A DNA stretch of 13,291 nucleotides from Burkholderiales bacterium (GCA_028868455.1 JAGWUK010000024.1:1-13291), one strand, 5' to 3'. Counted from the first letter of the stretch, positions 6,564 through 13,291 are shown. A program made the numbers and translations. Notes: a model not told the origin generated them from the letters alone.

Positions 6564-8136
6564 CGCTTGCCTCTTTACTTTGACGTCCCAGTGATACGGT
6601 TTGCGCGCGCGTCCATTCTTCCCATAATCCACTCATCCATAATCCAATTTGTTCGCGCGTGGCGCTGACAGTCGCTACCGACGGCGACATGCGGCCTTTG
6701 GCAATGACATACAGGCGATCGCATAATTCAAACAATTCATCAAGTTCTTCAGAGATCACCAGCACTGCACAACCCGCCTGTTTCAACTGACGGATTTCGG
6801 CGTGAATCTGCGCCGCTGCGCCGACATCGACGCCCCAGGTCGGTTGCGCCACGATGAATACTTGCGGCTGATGGGTGATTTCGCGTCCGACGATGAATTT
6901 TTGCAGATTGCCGCCAGACAGGCTGCGCGCCAGTGCTGCTGGCCCCGAGGCCTTGACGCGAAAGCGGGCAATGATATTGGCCGCGGCTTCGATGGTGTGC
7001 GGAAAATTGATCATGCCTTTGCGCACAAACGGGCTGTGTTGATGGGATAGCAGCATATTGTCGGTCAGGCTGAGTTCCGGCACTGCGCCGCGCCCGAGTC
7101 TTTCTTCCGGCACCAGACTTTGCCCGAGTCCGCGCCGCGCATCAGGTCCCAGGTGGCCGACCGGTTTTCCTTGCAGTTGTATCATGCCGGCTTCGGCACG
7201 GCGGTCTTCGCCGGACAAGGCGGCCAGCAATTCCTGTTGACCATTGCCGGAAACACCGGCGATGCCGACGATTTCTCCGGCAAATAATTCGAGGTCGATG
7301 GCATTCAGTGCGGTGGCAAAGGCATGCGCCTTCGGCAGGCTTAATTGGCGGAGCCGCAGGCGTGATTCGCCCAGTTGCGTGACCTCGCCATGTTCATGCG
7401 GAGGTAATTCTGCGCCGATCATCAGACGCGATAAACTCGCCGCCGTTTCCTGCGCCGGATCGCAATGACCGGTGACCTTGCCGGCGCGCATGACCGTGGC
7501 GGAATGGCACAGATCGCGGATCTCATCAAGCTTGTGACTGATGTAGAGAATGCTGCAACCTTCGGCTGCGATTTTGCGCAAGGTGACAAATAATTTTTGT
7601 ACAGCCTGCGGTGTCAGTACCGAGGTGGGTTCATCCAGTATCAGCAATTGCGGATGCGTCAGCAGGGCGCGCACAATTTCCACGCGCTGGCGTTCCCCTA
7701 CCGACAGCGTATGCACATGCCGGTGCGGTTCCAGTTCCAGTCCGTAATTGTCGCCAGTCTGGCGTATCTGCTCGGCCAGTTCCGCCATGTTGACGCCAGC
7801 ATCCAGCCCAAGCGCAATGTTTTCGGTGACGGTCAGTGTGTCGAACAGTGAAAAATGCTGAAACACCATCGCAATGCCCAGTTTGCGGGCATCTTGCGGG
7901 TTGGCGATGCTGACTTCCTGTCCATTCCAGCGCACGGTGCCGGAGTCCGGCTTGACCGCGCCGAAAATAATTTTCATCAATGTGGATTTACCGGCGCCGT
8001 TTTCGCCCAGCACGGCATGAATTTCGCCGGGGGCGACCGTCAAATCAATATGATCGTTGGCCACGACCGCAGGGTAACTTTTGCAGATGGCAGAAAGTTC
8101 CAGCCTTGGCAACATCGGCGTAGCAGAAGAAGTCAC
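6556..8136 (-). CDS. ABC transporter tandem ATP-binding protein, YufO/NupO-like
   Basis: This 526-residue cytoplasmic ATPase has two fused nucleotide-binding domains and energises the two permeases. The first domain is intact: Walker A GENGAGKST at 44-52, Q-loop Gln93, signature LSVGERQ at 144-150, Walker B LLILDEP at 164-170 and switch His201. The second is degenerate, as in sugar/nucleoside-type ABC proteins: its P-loop equivalent GVSGNGQQE (294-302) lacks the Lys, and its Walker B equivalent ends VAQPTWGVD rather than DEP. Its LSGGNLQK signature (406-413) is intact. One catalytic site is therefore expected per dimer of domains. The start is GTG 8136, with AAAGGA 6 bp upstream; an ATG at 8115 is an alternative. 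It is the first gene of the transporter unit. Confidence 0.93.
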   Translation of the reverse strand: MTSSATPMLPRLELSAICKSYPAVVANDHIDLTVAPGEIHAVLGENGAGKSTLMKIIFGAVKPDSGTVRWNGQEVSIANPQDARKLGIAMVFQHFSLFDTLTVTENIALGLDAGVNMAELAEQIRQTGDNYGLELEPHRHVHTLSVGERQRVEIVRALLTHPQLLILDEPTSVLTPQAVQKLFVTLRKIAAEGCSILYISHKLDEIRDLCHSATVMRAGKVTGHCDPAQETAASLSRLMIGAELPPHEHGEVTQLGESRLRLRQLSLPKAHAFATALNAIDLELFAGEIVGIAGVSGNGQQELLAALSGEDRRAEAGMIQLQGKPVGHLGPDARRGLGQSLVPEERLGRGAVPELSLTDNMLLSHQHSPFVRKGMINFPHTIEAAANIIARFRVKASGPAALARSLSGGNLQKFIVGREITHQPQVFIVAQPTWGVDVGAAAQIHAEIRQLKQAGCAVLVISEELDELFELCDRLYVIAKGRMSPSVATVSATREQIGLWMSGLWEEWTRAQTVSLGRQSKEASDA

Positions 8137-8290
8137 ATTGTCCTTTCCATCCGGGAGGTTAACAGCTCAGAGGGCTTGCCACGGTGTCTTTTCAGCTTGC
8201 GCAGCAAAGATCCGGCAATTCGCAAATGCCACTTAAGAGTAGGGAGCTTGTAGTGCAGCAATCATCATGCCATTGACATGATGAACATTT
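8137..8290 (-). promoter_or_regulatory. Long 5' leader of the ABC operon
   Basis: If transcription starts about 7 bp after the -10 box, the mRNA has roughly 150 nt before the GTG start. The leader contains three possible hairpins: arms 8262-8269/8277-8284, arms 8214-8220/8224-8230 (one mismatch, 3-nt loop), and TTGC/GCAA at 8198-8208. Just before the gene is a five-codon reading frame, ATG 8150 to TGA 8133, whose stop overlaps the GTG start. I cannot assign it to a known riboswitch class from memory, but length and structure make post-transcriptional control possible. Confidence 0.4.
8262..8284. repeat. Inverted repeat, candidate operator or leader hairpin
   Basis: A perfect 8-bp inverted repeat, TCATCATG at 8262-8269 and CATGATGA at 8277-8284, has a 7-bp centre. 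On the minus strand it lies about 13 bp downstream of the -10 box, just after the expected transcription start. That suits a repressor roadblock site. It could equally form an RNA hairpin at the start of the leader. Confidence 0.5.
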
Positions 8291-8297
8291 GGCCGCC

Positions 8298-8327
8298 ATT
8301 ATAAATGCGCGGCTTGTGCATTTACAA
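8298..8327 (-). promoter_or_regulatory. Sigma70-type promoter of the ABC transporter operon
   Basis: On the minus strand, TTGTAA (8327-8322, 4 of 6 matches to the -35 consensus) is followed after 18 bp by a perfect TATAAT (8303-8298). The -35 overlaps the stop codon of the glycerate-kinase gene, so the transporter unit can be transcribed independently of the kinase, although read-through is not excluded because no terminator separates them. Confidence 0.75.
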
Positions 8328-9590
8328 AATCAATATCGCGCGGAAATCATTGACGTTGGTGCGCGTCGGGCCGCTGACGATCAGATCACCCAAAGCTGAA
8401 AAATAGCCGTAGCCATCGTTGTTTTCCAACATCAGTTTGGCGCGCAACCCCAGATTCAGCGCCTGTTGTGCGCTATCGGGCGTGTAAATCGCGCCAGCAT
8501 TGTCTTCCGAACCATCGATGCCGTCGGTATCGCAGGCCAGTGCATAGATGCCGGGCTGGCCATTCAACGCAGCGGCAAGGCTGAGCAAAAATTCGGCATT
8601 GCGCCCGCCGCGCCCCTGTCCTTTGACGGTCACCGTGGTCTCGCCGCCGGACAATACCACGCAGGGTTTGCAAAAGGGTTGCGCTTTATCAGCAATTTGT
8701 CGCGCCAGCGCGGCGTGCATCAAGCCAATGTCGCGCGCCTCGCCCTCTATGCCATCCGACAACACGTAGGCCGGAATTCCCGCTGCCTGCGCCGCTTGTG
8801 CTGCCGCATCCAGCGCCTGTTGCGCGCTGGCGATGATGTGATGCTGATGCCGGGCAAAGCGCGGATCGCCGGGTTTCGGTGTTTCTGCCAATCCGGATTG
8901 CAGATGCGCCATGATCGTGGCCGGGACGTCAATGGCATATTTTTGCAGGATAGCAATGGCTTGCGCACAGCTCGTGTCATCTGGCAAAGTCGGGCCGCTG
9001 GCGATCACAGCAGGATCGTCACCCGGCACATCCGAGATCAGCAAGGTGACCACGCGCGCCGGTGCGCAGGCCAGGCCCAGCCTGCCGCCTTTGATCGCCG
9101 ATAAATGCTTGCGTACGCAATTCATTTCATGGATCGCCGCACCGCTTTTGAGCAAGGCTTTGTTGATCGCCTGTTTTTGTCCCAGCGTGATGCCTTCGGC
9201 GGGCAGCGCAAGCAGGGCAGAACCGCCGCCGGAGATCAGGCACAGAACCAGATCATCGGCGCTGAGTCCCTGCACCAGCTCCAGAATGCGGCGCGCGGCG
9301 TACTGGCCAGCGGCGTCCGGCACCGGATGCGCGGCTTCCACGACCTCGATGTGCTGACAAGCTGCACCGTGGCCGTAGCGGGTGACGACCAGTCCGGACA
9401 GCGCTCCCTGCCAGTGCTGTTCTACTGTGCGCGCCATCGCCGCAGCCGCTTTGCCGGCGCCGATCACGATGGTGCGTCCTTTGACCGGTGCCGGTGGCAA
9501 GAAGGCGGGCAGGCATTTTTCTGCACTGACAGCGGCCACGGCGGTCTGGTACAGGGAGTGCAGAAACTGGCGCGGGGAGGCAATGGACAT
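8322..9590 (-). CDS. ttuD: Glycerate 2-kinase, TtuD/GckA (MOFRL) family
   Basis: This 422-residue protein belongs to the class II glycerate kinases, often annotated as hydroxypyruvate reductase TtuD. Known members phosphorylate D-glycerate with ATP to 2-phosphoglycerate in the cytosol. The N-terminal DUF4147 domain shows VIGAGKAA (42-49), SGGGSALL (120-127), NCVRKHLSAIKGGRL (157-171) and SDVPGDDP (186-193). The C-terminal MOFRL domain shows GGETTV (315-320), GGRNAE (328-333), DTDGIDG (354-360) and GPTRTNVND (407-415). Length is normal. The frame is open to 9653, but ATG 9590 begins the family-like sequence; its ribosome site is weak. The gene is upstream of the ABC operon on the same strand and divergent from a serine hydrolase. 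Glycerate forms during glyoxylate, ureide, tartrate or serine-cycle use, so the real pathway is uncertain. Confidence 0.92.
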   Translation of the reverse strand: MSIASPRQFLHSLYQTAVAAVSAEKCLPAFLPPAPVKGRTIVIGAGKAAAAMARTVEQHWQGALSGLVVTRYGHGAACQHIEVVEAAHPVPDAAGQYAARRILELVQGLSADDLVLCLISGGGSALLALPAEGITLGQKQAINKALLKSGAAIHEMNCVRKHLSAIKGGRLGLACAPARVVTLLISDVPGDDPAVIASGPTLPDDTSCAQAIAILQKYAIDVPATIMAHLQSGLAETPKPGDPRFARHQHHIIASAQQALDAAAQAAQAAGIPAYVLSDGIEGEARDIGLMHAALARQIADKAQPFCKPCVVLSGGETTVTVKGQGRGGRNAEFLLSLAAALNGQPGIYALACDTDGIDGSEDNAGAIYTPDSAQQALNLGLRAKLMLENNDGYGYFSALGDLIVSGPTRTNVNDFRAILIL

Positions 9591-9680
9591 GGCTTTGAGT
9601 AGTAATATGCAGGTTTTTGTATTTGGACAGACCCCAGGCCGCCTATGCGGCATGGCAGCTTTGAAAAGATGATAAACGAT

Positions 9681-10859
9681 ATGGCGTATGACTTTGATGA
9701 AGTAAATTCAGCAATGCAAAAGTATGTAGACCGGCAAATACTGGCCGGTGTGTCAACTGCACTGCTGGTCGGGCGGGAAGTGGTCCATCAGCATTGCACA
9801 GGCTGGGCCGACCGCGAAAACCAGATCCCTTTGCGCCGCGATCATTTGTTTCGCGTGTTTTCCAACACCAAGCTGATTACTTCCATCGCCATCCTGTTAT
9901 TGATCGAAGATGGCAGGCTGGAACTCGATGCGCCAGTAGATCAATATTTGCCGCAACTGGCGAACCGCCGCGTGCTGAAACCCGGCGCTACCCATATTGA
10001 AGATACCGAAGCGGCGCGCTCGGCGATCACGGTACACCAATTGCTCAATCACAGTTCCGGGCTCAGTTACGGTTTGCTCGATCATGGCAGCGTCATGTAC
10101 AAAGCCTATACCGAACGCCGCGTGCTGAATGCGTTTCAGACGCTGGCAGAAATGATGGACGTGCTGGAAGACTTGCCGCTGAGTTTTCACCCCGGCGAAA
10201 GCTGGCAGTATTCGATTGCCACCGACGTCTTGTCGCGTCTGGTGGAAGTGGTCAGCGGACAGACGTTCGACCGTTTTATTCAGGATCGCATACTGATGCC
10301 ACTGGAAATGCACGACACCAGCTTTGTCGTGCCCGCAGAAAAGCGGGAGCGCCTTGCCGCCTATTATGGCGGTAGCGATCCGCAAAATATTTTGCAGCGC
10401 GGTTTGCGTCGCCTCGACAAATCGCCGTATCCCGGTGCTTTTGTTACGCCGGTACCGCGCTTGTCCGGAGGCGGCGGGCTGGTCTCCAGCCTGGATGACA
10501 TGCTGGCGCTGATGCGCAGCCTGATGCCGGGTGGTGCAACTTTGTTGAAGCCTGCAACGATAGCATTGATGATGCAAAACCATCTGCCAGCCGGCGTCAG
10601 CATTGGCTTTCCAGGGGTTGGCGAAGTGCCGGGCAAGGGTTTTGGACTGGGCGGCGCGGTGACGCTCGTACCATCGTCGATAGACCCGGTGGGATCGGAA
10701 GGCGAGTTTGAATGGGGTGGTATTGCTGGCACGCATTGGTGGATTTCGCCGCGTCACAATATTGCCGGCATCGTCATGACGCAAAGACTGATGAGCTTCT
10801 GGCACCCGTTTTCTTTCGATTTCAAGCGCCTCAGTTATCAGGCGCTCGGCATACGTTAA
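9681..10859 (+). CDS. Serine hydrolase of the class C beta-lactamase / family VIII esterase fold
   Basis: This 392-residue protein resembles EstB-like esterases and other AmpC-fold serine hydrolases. The nucleophile motif is S-N-T-K at 61-64 (SxxK). Tyr177 of a YSI motif takes the place of the YxN Tyr, and GGGG near 262-265 and the WGGIAGTHWWISP segment (345-357) mark the third active-site edge, where these esterases carry W-G-G rather than K-T-G. LLNHSSGL at 121-128 is another family hallmark. No signal peptide is seen, so it is probably cytoplasmic. The substrate is unknown: ester or lactone cleavage is more likely than beta-lactam hydrolysis. ATGs at 9645, 9669 and 9681 are possible; 9681 is chosen because the sequence becomes family-like there, but none has a strong ribosome site. 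It is divergent from the kinase. Confidence 0.9.
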   Translation: MAYDFDEVNSAMQKYVDRQILAGVSTALLVGREVVHQHCTGWADRENQIPLRRDHLFRVFSNTKLITSIAILLLIEDGRLELDAPVDQYLPQLANRRVLKPGATHIEDTEAARSAITVHQLLNHSSGLSYGLLDHGSVMYKAYTERRVLNAFQTLAEMMDVLEDLPLSFHPGESWQYSIATDVLSRLVEVVSGQTFDRFIQDRILMPLEMHDTSFVVPAEKRERLAAYYGGSDPQNILQRGLRRLDKSPYPGAFVTPVPRLSGGGGLVSSLDDMLALMRSLMPGGATLLKPATIALMMQNHLPAGVSIGFPGVGEVPGKGFGLGGAVTLVPSSIDPVGSEGEFEWGGIAGTHWWISPRHNIAGIVMTQRLMSFWHPFSFDFKRLSYQALGIR

Positions 10860-10873
10860 GTATCGGGTAGCCA

Positions 10874-10903
10874 CGTATGAAGCGACCCGGCGCGCTTCAT
10901 ACG
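10874..10903. terminator. Hairpin after the serine hydrolase gene, no U-tract
   Basis: A perfect 11-bp inverted repeat (CGTATGAAGCG at 10874-10884, 8-nt loop, CGCTTCATACG at 10893-10903) begins 14 bp after the stop codon. Its place fits a terminator or mRNA 3'-end stabiliser, but no T-run follows, so intrinsic termination is not assured. Confidence 0.5.
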
Positions 10904-11098
10904 CCTGACATGCTGGCCGCTTAAAATTCCAGCAAGCAGAATTAGAGCAGGACTGACGAAAAACCGCCACGGCGGTGTCATCGCTTCCTGTCGTACGACG
11001 TGACAACCTTCGTCGCTATGCCTGGCCGGAGCGATTTTGCGTCCGTCCTGTAGAGTGAAAACGATGCACATCTTGAAATCTCAATCCGGAGAAGAAAA

Positions 11099-12556
11099 AT
11101 GAAAAAAATGATGTTGATGCACCCGCGCCAAAGCGCCTTGCTGGCAGGTGCGCTGGCGTCCGGCAGTTTGTTGCTGTCGGCCTGTAGTACGACCGGTCAA
11201 CAGGCGGCAACGGACTCGCACGCTGCGACCCCTGCGCTGCAATCCGCCTGGGTTGTGCTTGGTGAACAGGGCCAGCCGGTTGCGCGCGCCATTACCACGG
11301 AGGCGGTTTGTCCGGCGCTGGTACAGGACGGTGTGGCTACACCCATGCAAGTGCGTGCGCGCGCAGAAACCATCGCACAGCGCCCTACCGCCAGCAATCC
11401 GGCGTTGTCCAAACCATCGGCATTCCCGGTGCTGACCTGTGATGCGCCAGTATCGCCCGCGACGAAGTCAGCCAGTATTGCCGGACAATATTTGCCGCTG
11501 CCAAAACCGGTCGTGCAAAAAATTGTCGTCATCGGCGATACCGGTTGCCGTCTGAAATCCAAGGACAATTATTTTCAGTCCTGTAACGACAGTGAAAAGT
11601 GGGCATTCAAAAAGATGGTTGAAACCGCCGCCACGTTCAAGCCGGATCTGGTCGTCCACGTTGGCGATTATCAATACCGCGAAAACGCCTGTCCGGATGG
11701 CAATCCTACCTGCGCTGGCAGCCCCTGGGGGTATGGCTGGGATACCTGGAAAGCCGATTTCTTTTCACCCGCCACGGCCTTGCTGAAAGCGGCGCCGTGG
11801 GTCGTAGTGCGTGGCAATCATGAGTCCTGCGCACGCGCCGGGCAAGGCTGGTGGCGTTTCATGGACCCGCGGCCGCTGCAACAAGGCCGTGATTGCAATC
11901 TGGCGCAAGATGATATACATGGCGATTACAGCCCACCGTATGCGATACCGCTCGGTAAAATCGGCAAGGAACAGGCGCAACTGATCGTGTTTGATTCGGC
12001 CAAAGTTCCTAACAAAGTGCTGGCAAAAACCGATGCCGCATACCAGATTTATATGGAACAGTTCAAGACCGTCAATCAACTGGCTGACGCGGCAGATTTT
12101 AATATCTTCATGAATCATCATCCGGTGCTGGGTTTTGCGGCGGAGCGTAAAAAGTCTGGCGACATGCAAATCTGGCCCGGCAATCTTGCCTTGCAGGATG
12201 TCATGCAACAATTGAATTCCACACGTTTGTTCCCCGCCAAAGTGCAGGCAAGCTTGTCTGGCCATGTGCATTTGTTTGAAGCGCTGACGTTCTCTTCCGG
12301 TCAGCCGACGCAGTTCGTCACCGGCAACGGCGGATCATCGCTGGACACACCGTTGTCCACGCCGCTGGCACCGGGCTTGACGCCGTATTCAGAAGCAAAA
12401 CTTGATCAGTTCATGAACTCCAACGAAGTCGGATTCATGACGATGGAACGTTTGCCCGATCACTGGAAAATCCAGGCATGGAATCAGCACGGTCAGTTAA
12501 TCGCCGATTGCCAGATGCAGGACAAAAAGACCAGTTGCAAGCTTGATCGCCACTAA
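11099..12556 (+). CDS. Exported metallophosphoesterase lipoprotein
   Basis: This 485-residue protein is a calcineurin-like phosphoesterase anchored in the cell envelope. A type II signal peptide ends in L26-S27-A28-C29. A non-catalytic N-terminal region (about 30-135) follows, then the dimetal core: GDTG (146-149), GDYQYR (189-194), GNHE (239-242), NHHP (339-342) and GHVH (388-391). This is the full set of expected Asp, Asn and His ligands. Ten cysteines follow the lipidated one (71, 114, 150, 162, 198, 205, 244, 266, 471, 480), consistent with several disulfides in the periplasm or on the cell surface. The start is firm, with GGAG at 11088-11091. The substrate is not deducible. It is followed by its own terminator and then by a TonB receptor with a Pho-box-like promoter, which suggests phosphate scavenging. 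Confidence 0.92.
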   Translation: MKKMMLMHPRQSALLAGALASGSLLLSACSTTGQQAATDSHAATPALQSAWVVLGEQGQPVARAITTEAVCPALVQDGVATPMQVRARAETIAQRPTASNPALSKPSAFPVLTCDAPVSPATKSASIAGQYLPLPKPVVQKIVVIGDTGCRLKSKDNYFQSCNDSEKWAFKKMVETAATFKPDLVVHVGDYQYRENACPDGNPTCAGSPWGYGWDTWKADFFSPATALLKAAPWVVVRGNHESCARAGQGWWRFMDPRPLQQGRDCNLAQDDIHGDYSPPYAIPLGKIGKEQAQLIVFDSAKVPNKVLAKTDAAYQIYMEQFKTVNQLADAADFNIFMNHHPVLGFAAERKKSGDMQIWPGNLALQDVMQQLNSTRLFPAKVQASLSGHVHLFEALTFSSGQPTQFVTGNGGSSLDTPLSTPLAPGLTPYSEAKLDQFMNSNEVGFMTMERLPDHWKIQAWNQHGQLIADCQMQDKKTSCKLDRH

Positions 12557-12575
12557 AGCACGCATTAAGTCAATT

Positions 12576-12604
12576 AAAAAGCTGCGCAGGTCGCAGCTTT
12601 TTTT
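12576..12604 (+). terminator. Intrinsic terminator after the metallophosphoesterase gene
   Basis: An 11-bp perfect stem (AAAAAGCTGCG at 12576-12586, 5-nt loop, CGCAGCTTTTT at 12592-12602) ends in a run of seven T. It starts 20 bp after the stop codon. It separates the phosphoesterase transcript from the receptor gene and, because of the A-run on the left, could also work on the other strand. Confidence 0.9.
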
Positions 12605-12617
12605 AATGACTGTTGTT

Positions 12618-12673
12618 GATTCATACGCTTGTCATTTTCCTTTCATCTTGCCGTCATTTTGCCTTTCTATACT
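12618..12673 (+). promoter_or_regulatory. Pho-box-like direct repeats and -10 of the TonB receptor promoter
   Basis: Four 7-bp units are spaced at exactly 11 bp: GATTCAT (12618-12624), TTGTCAT (12629-12635), CTTTCAT (12640-12646) and CCGTCAT (12651-12657). The last three each match 6 of 7 positions of the PhoB half-site CTGTCAT, and the first matches 4. The 4-bp spacers include TTTC and CTTG. TATACT, a good -10, lies at 12668-12673, 10 bp after the last unit, with no -35 consensus. This is the layout of PhoB-activated promoters, in which the Pho box replaces the -35 element. Confidence 0.75.
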
Positions 12674-12714
12674 CGTGGGCTTTCTACCCACCATAAAGAC
12701 TGGAAGGCAAGACG

Positions 12715-13291
12715 ATGGACCGCAGCAAATTGAGATTTACCCGGCATCTGATGACAGCGCAGGTATTGATGGCGCTGACCTGGATGGTCAGCAATCACGC
12801 GCATGCGCAAAGTGTCGATCCCGCGGCAACGGCGGCGCCGGAATCGACGTCCGCGCTGGATGCCGAAGCGATTAAATCGCGCGTAGTGATCACCGGGTCT
12901 GCTGTCGGTAATCGCGCTCCGGTGCAGACTTCATTAAAGGCGACTCAACCGCAATCCATCATCACCGCAACCTTTATCGAGCAATCGGTGACGCCTCTGG
13001 GGGACTACAATGCAGTCGCCAAAATCGCACCAAGTGTCGGTTCCGGCGAATCGGCAAATGGTCCTGGTCTGGCCGAAACCAAGGTGACTTTGCGCGGCTT
13101 TCAGGACGGCGAATACAATATGACTTACGATGGTATCCCGTTTGGCGATACCAATGATCCTTCGCATCATTCGACCTCGTATTTCCCTGCACGCATCATC
13201 GGCGGTATGGTGATAGAACGAGGCCCTGGCAATGCCAGCAATCTTGGCCAGGCGACTTTCGGTGGCTCCATCAATCTGTATTCCAAAGAAT
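12715..13291 (+). CDS. TonB-dependent outer-membrane receptor (N-terminal part, cut by window end)
   Basis: The first 192 codons are present and the frame is open at the edge. A Sec signal peptide with a basic start and a hydrophobic core ends at AHA/Q (cleavage after about residue 31). A linker follows, with a possible TonB box in RVVITGSA (56-63). The plug domain runs from about residue 75: APSVGSG (105-111), TLRGFQDGEYNMTYDGIP (125-142), and IERGPGNASNLGQATFGGSINL (167-188), where TFGGSINL is the typical end of the plug. The 22-strand barrel would follow outside the window. Such receptors import siderophores, vitamins, sugars or other large substrates with energy from TonB. The start is supported by GGAAGG about 8 bp upstream. 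The promoter carries Pho-box-like repeats, so expression under phosphate limitation is expected. Confidence 0.93.
   Translation, partial: MDRSKLRFTRHLMTAQVLMALTWMVSNHAHAQSVDPAATAAPESTSALDAEAIKSRVVITGSAVGNRAPVQTSLKATQPQSIITATFIEQSVTPLGDYNAVAKIAPSVGSGESANGPGLAETKVTLRGFQDGEYNMTYDGIPFGDTNDPSHHSTSYFPARIIGGMVIERGPGNASNLGQATFGGSINLYSKE

Noticed and set aside
8466..9104. Plus-strand frame of 212 codons opposite the glycerate kinase
   Set aside because: It is antisense to an intact kinase gene with full family motifs, and its composition is Arg/His-rich, as expected of a shadow frame.
10975..10994. Possible Pho box upstream of the metallophosphoesterase (GTGTCAT and CTGTCGT)
   Set aside because: The two units are 13 bp apart rather than 11, only two occur, and no -10 is correctly placed.
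10990..10999. 10-bp perfect palindrome GTCGTACGAC
   Set aside because: It is short, about 100 bp from the next start codon, and has no promoter around it to make an operator role plausible.
9897..11006. Minus-strand frame of 369 codons opposite the serine hydrolase
   Set aside because: Despite its length it is a GC-driven shadow; the plus strand carries the complete serine-hydrolase motifs.
12543..12875. Plus-strand frame of 110 codons across the terminator and receptor start
   Set aside because: It runs through a strong intrinsic terminator and the Pho-box region and is out of frame with the receptor's signal peptide and plug.

Overview
The window looks like chromosomal DNA of a betaproteobacterium, most likely of the order Burkholderiales and perhaps the family Oxalobacteraceae. 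This is inferred from the moderately high GC content, the codon use, and the mix of a TonB receptor, a BMP-type ABC transporter and a TtuD-type kinase. No rRNA, tRNA, insertion sequence, integrase or CRISPR array is visible. Thirteen protein genes are supported, one of them running off the right edge.

Left part (1-3028). A gene-poor leader (1-308) precedes pgeF, a purine-nucleoside-phosphorylase/laccase-like protein. Next is a short orphan reading frame that looks like the tail of a larger protein. A divergent pair follows: an HxlR-type regulator and a short-chain dehydrogenase/reductase, with palindromic elements in the shared promoter region. The dehydrogenase and a small three-helix membrane protein converge on one bidirectional intrinsic terminator.

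Middle part (3335-9590, all on the minus strand). This is a complete BMP-family ABC importer: tandem ATPase, two permeases and a substrate-binding lipoprotein. The first three genes are tightly coupled. The unit starts from a good sigma70-type promoter and has a leader of about 150 nt containing an inverted repeat. Directly upstream on the same strand is a TtuD-type glycerate 2-kinase. BMP importers often carry nucleosides or other purines. D-glycerate is where carbon from purine-derived glyoxylate enters glycolysis. The two units together therefore suggest uptake and use of a purine or related compound, but this is an inference.

Right part (9681-13291, all on the plus strand). A beta-lactamase-fold serine hydrolase lies divergent to the kinase. 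It is followed by an exported metallophosphoesterase lipoprotein with its own intrinsic terminator, then by the start of a TonB-dependent outer-membrane receptor. The receptor promoter holds the most striking signal in the window: four 7-bp units ending in TCAT, repeated every 11 bp and ending 10 bp before a TATACT -10 box. This is the architecture of a PhoB-activated Pho box. With the adjacent exported phosphoesterase it suggests a phosphate-starvation scavenging locus: surface hydrolysis of a phosphoester plus TonB-driven uptake.
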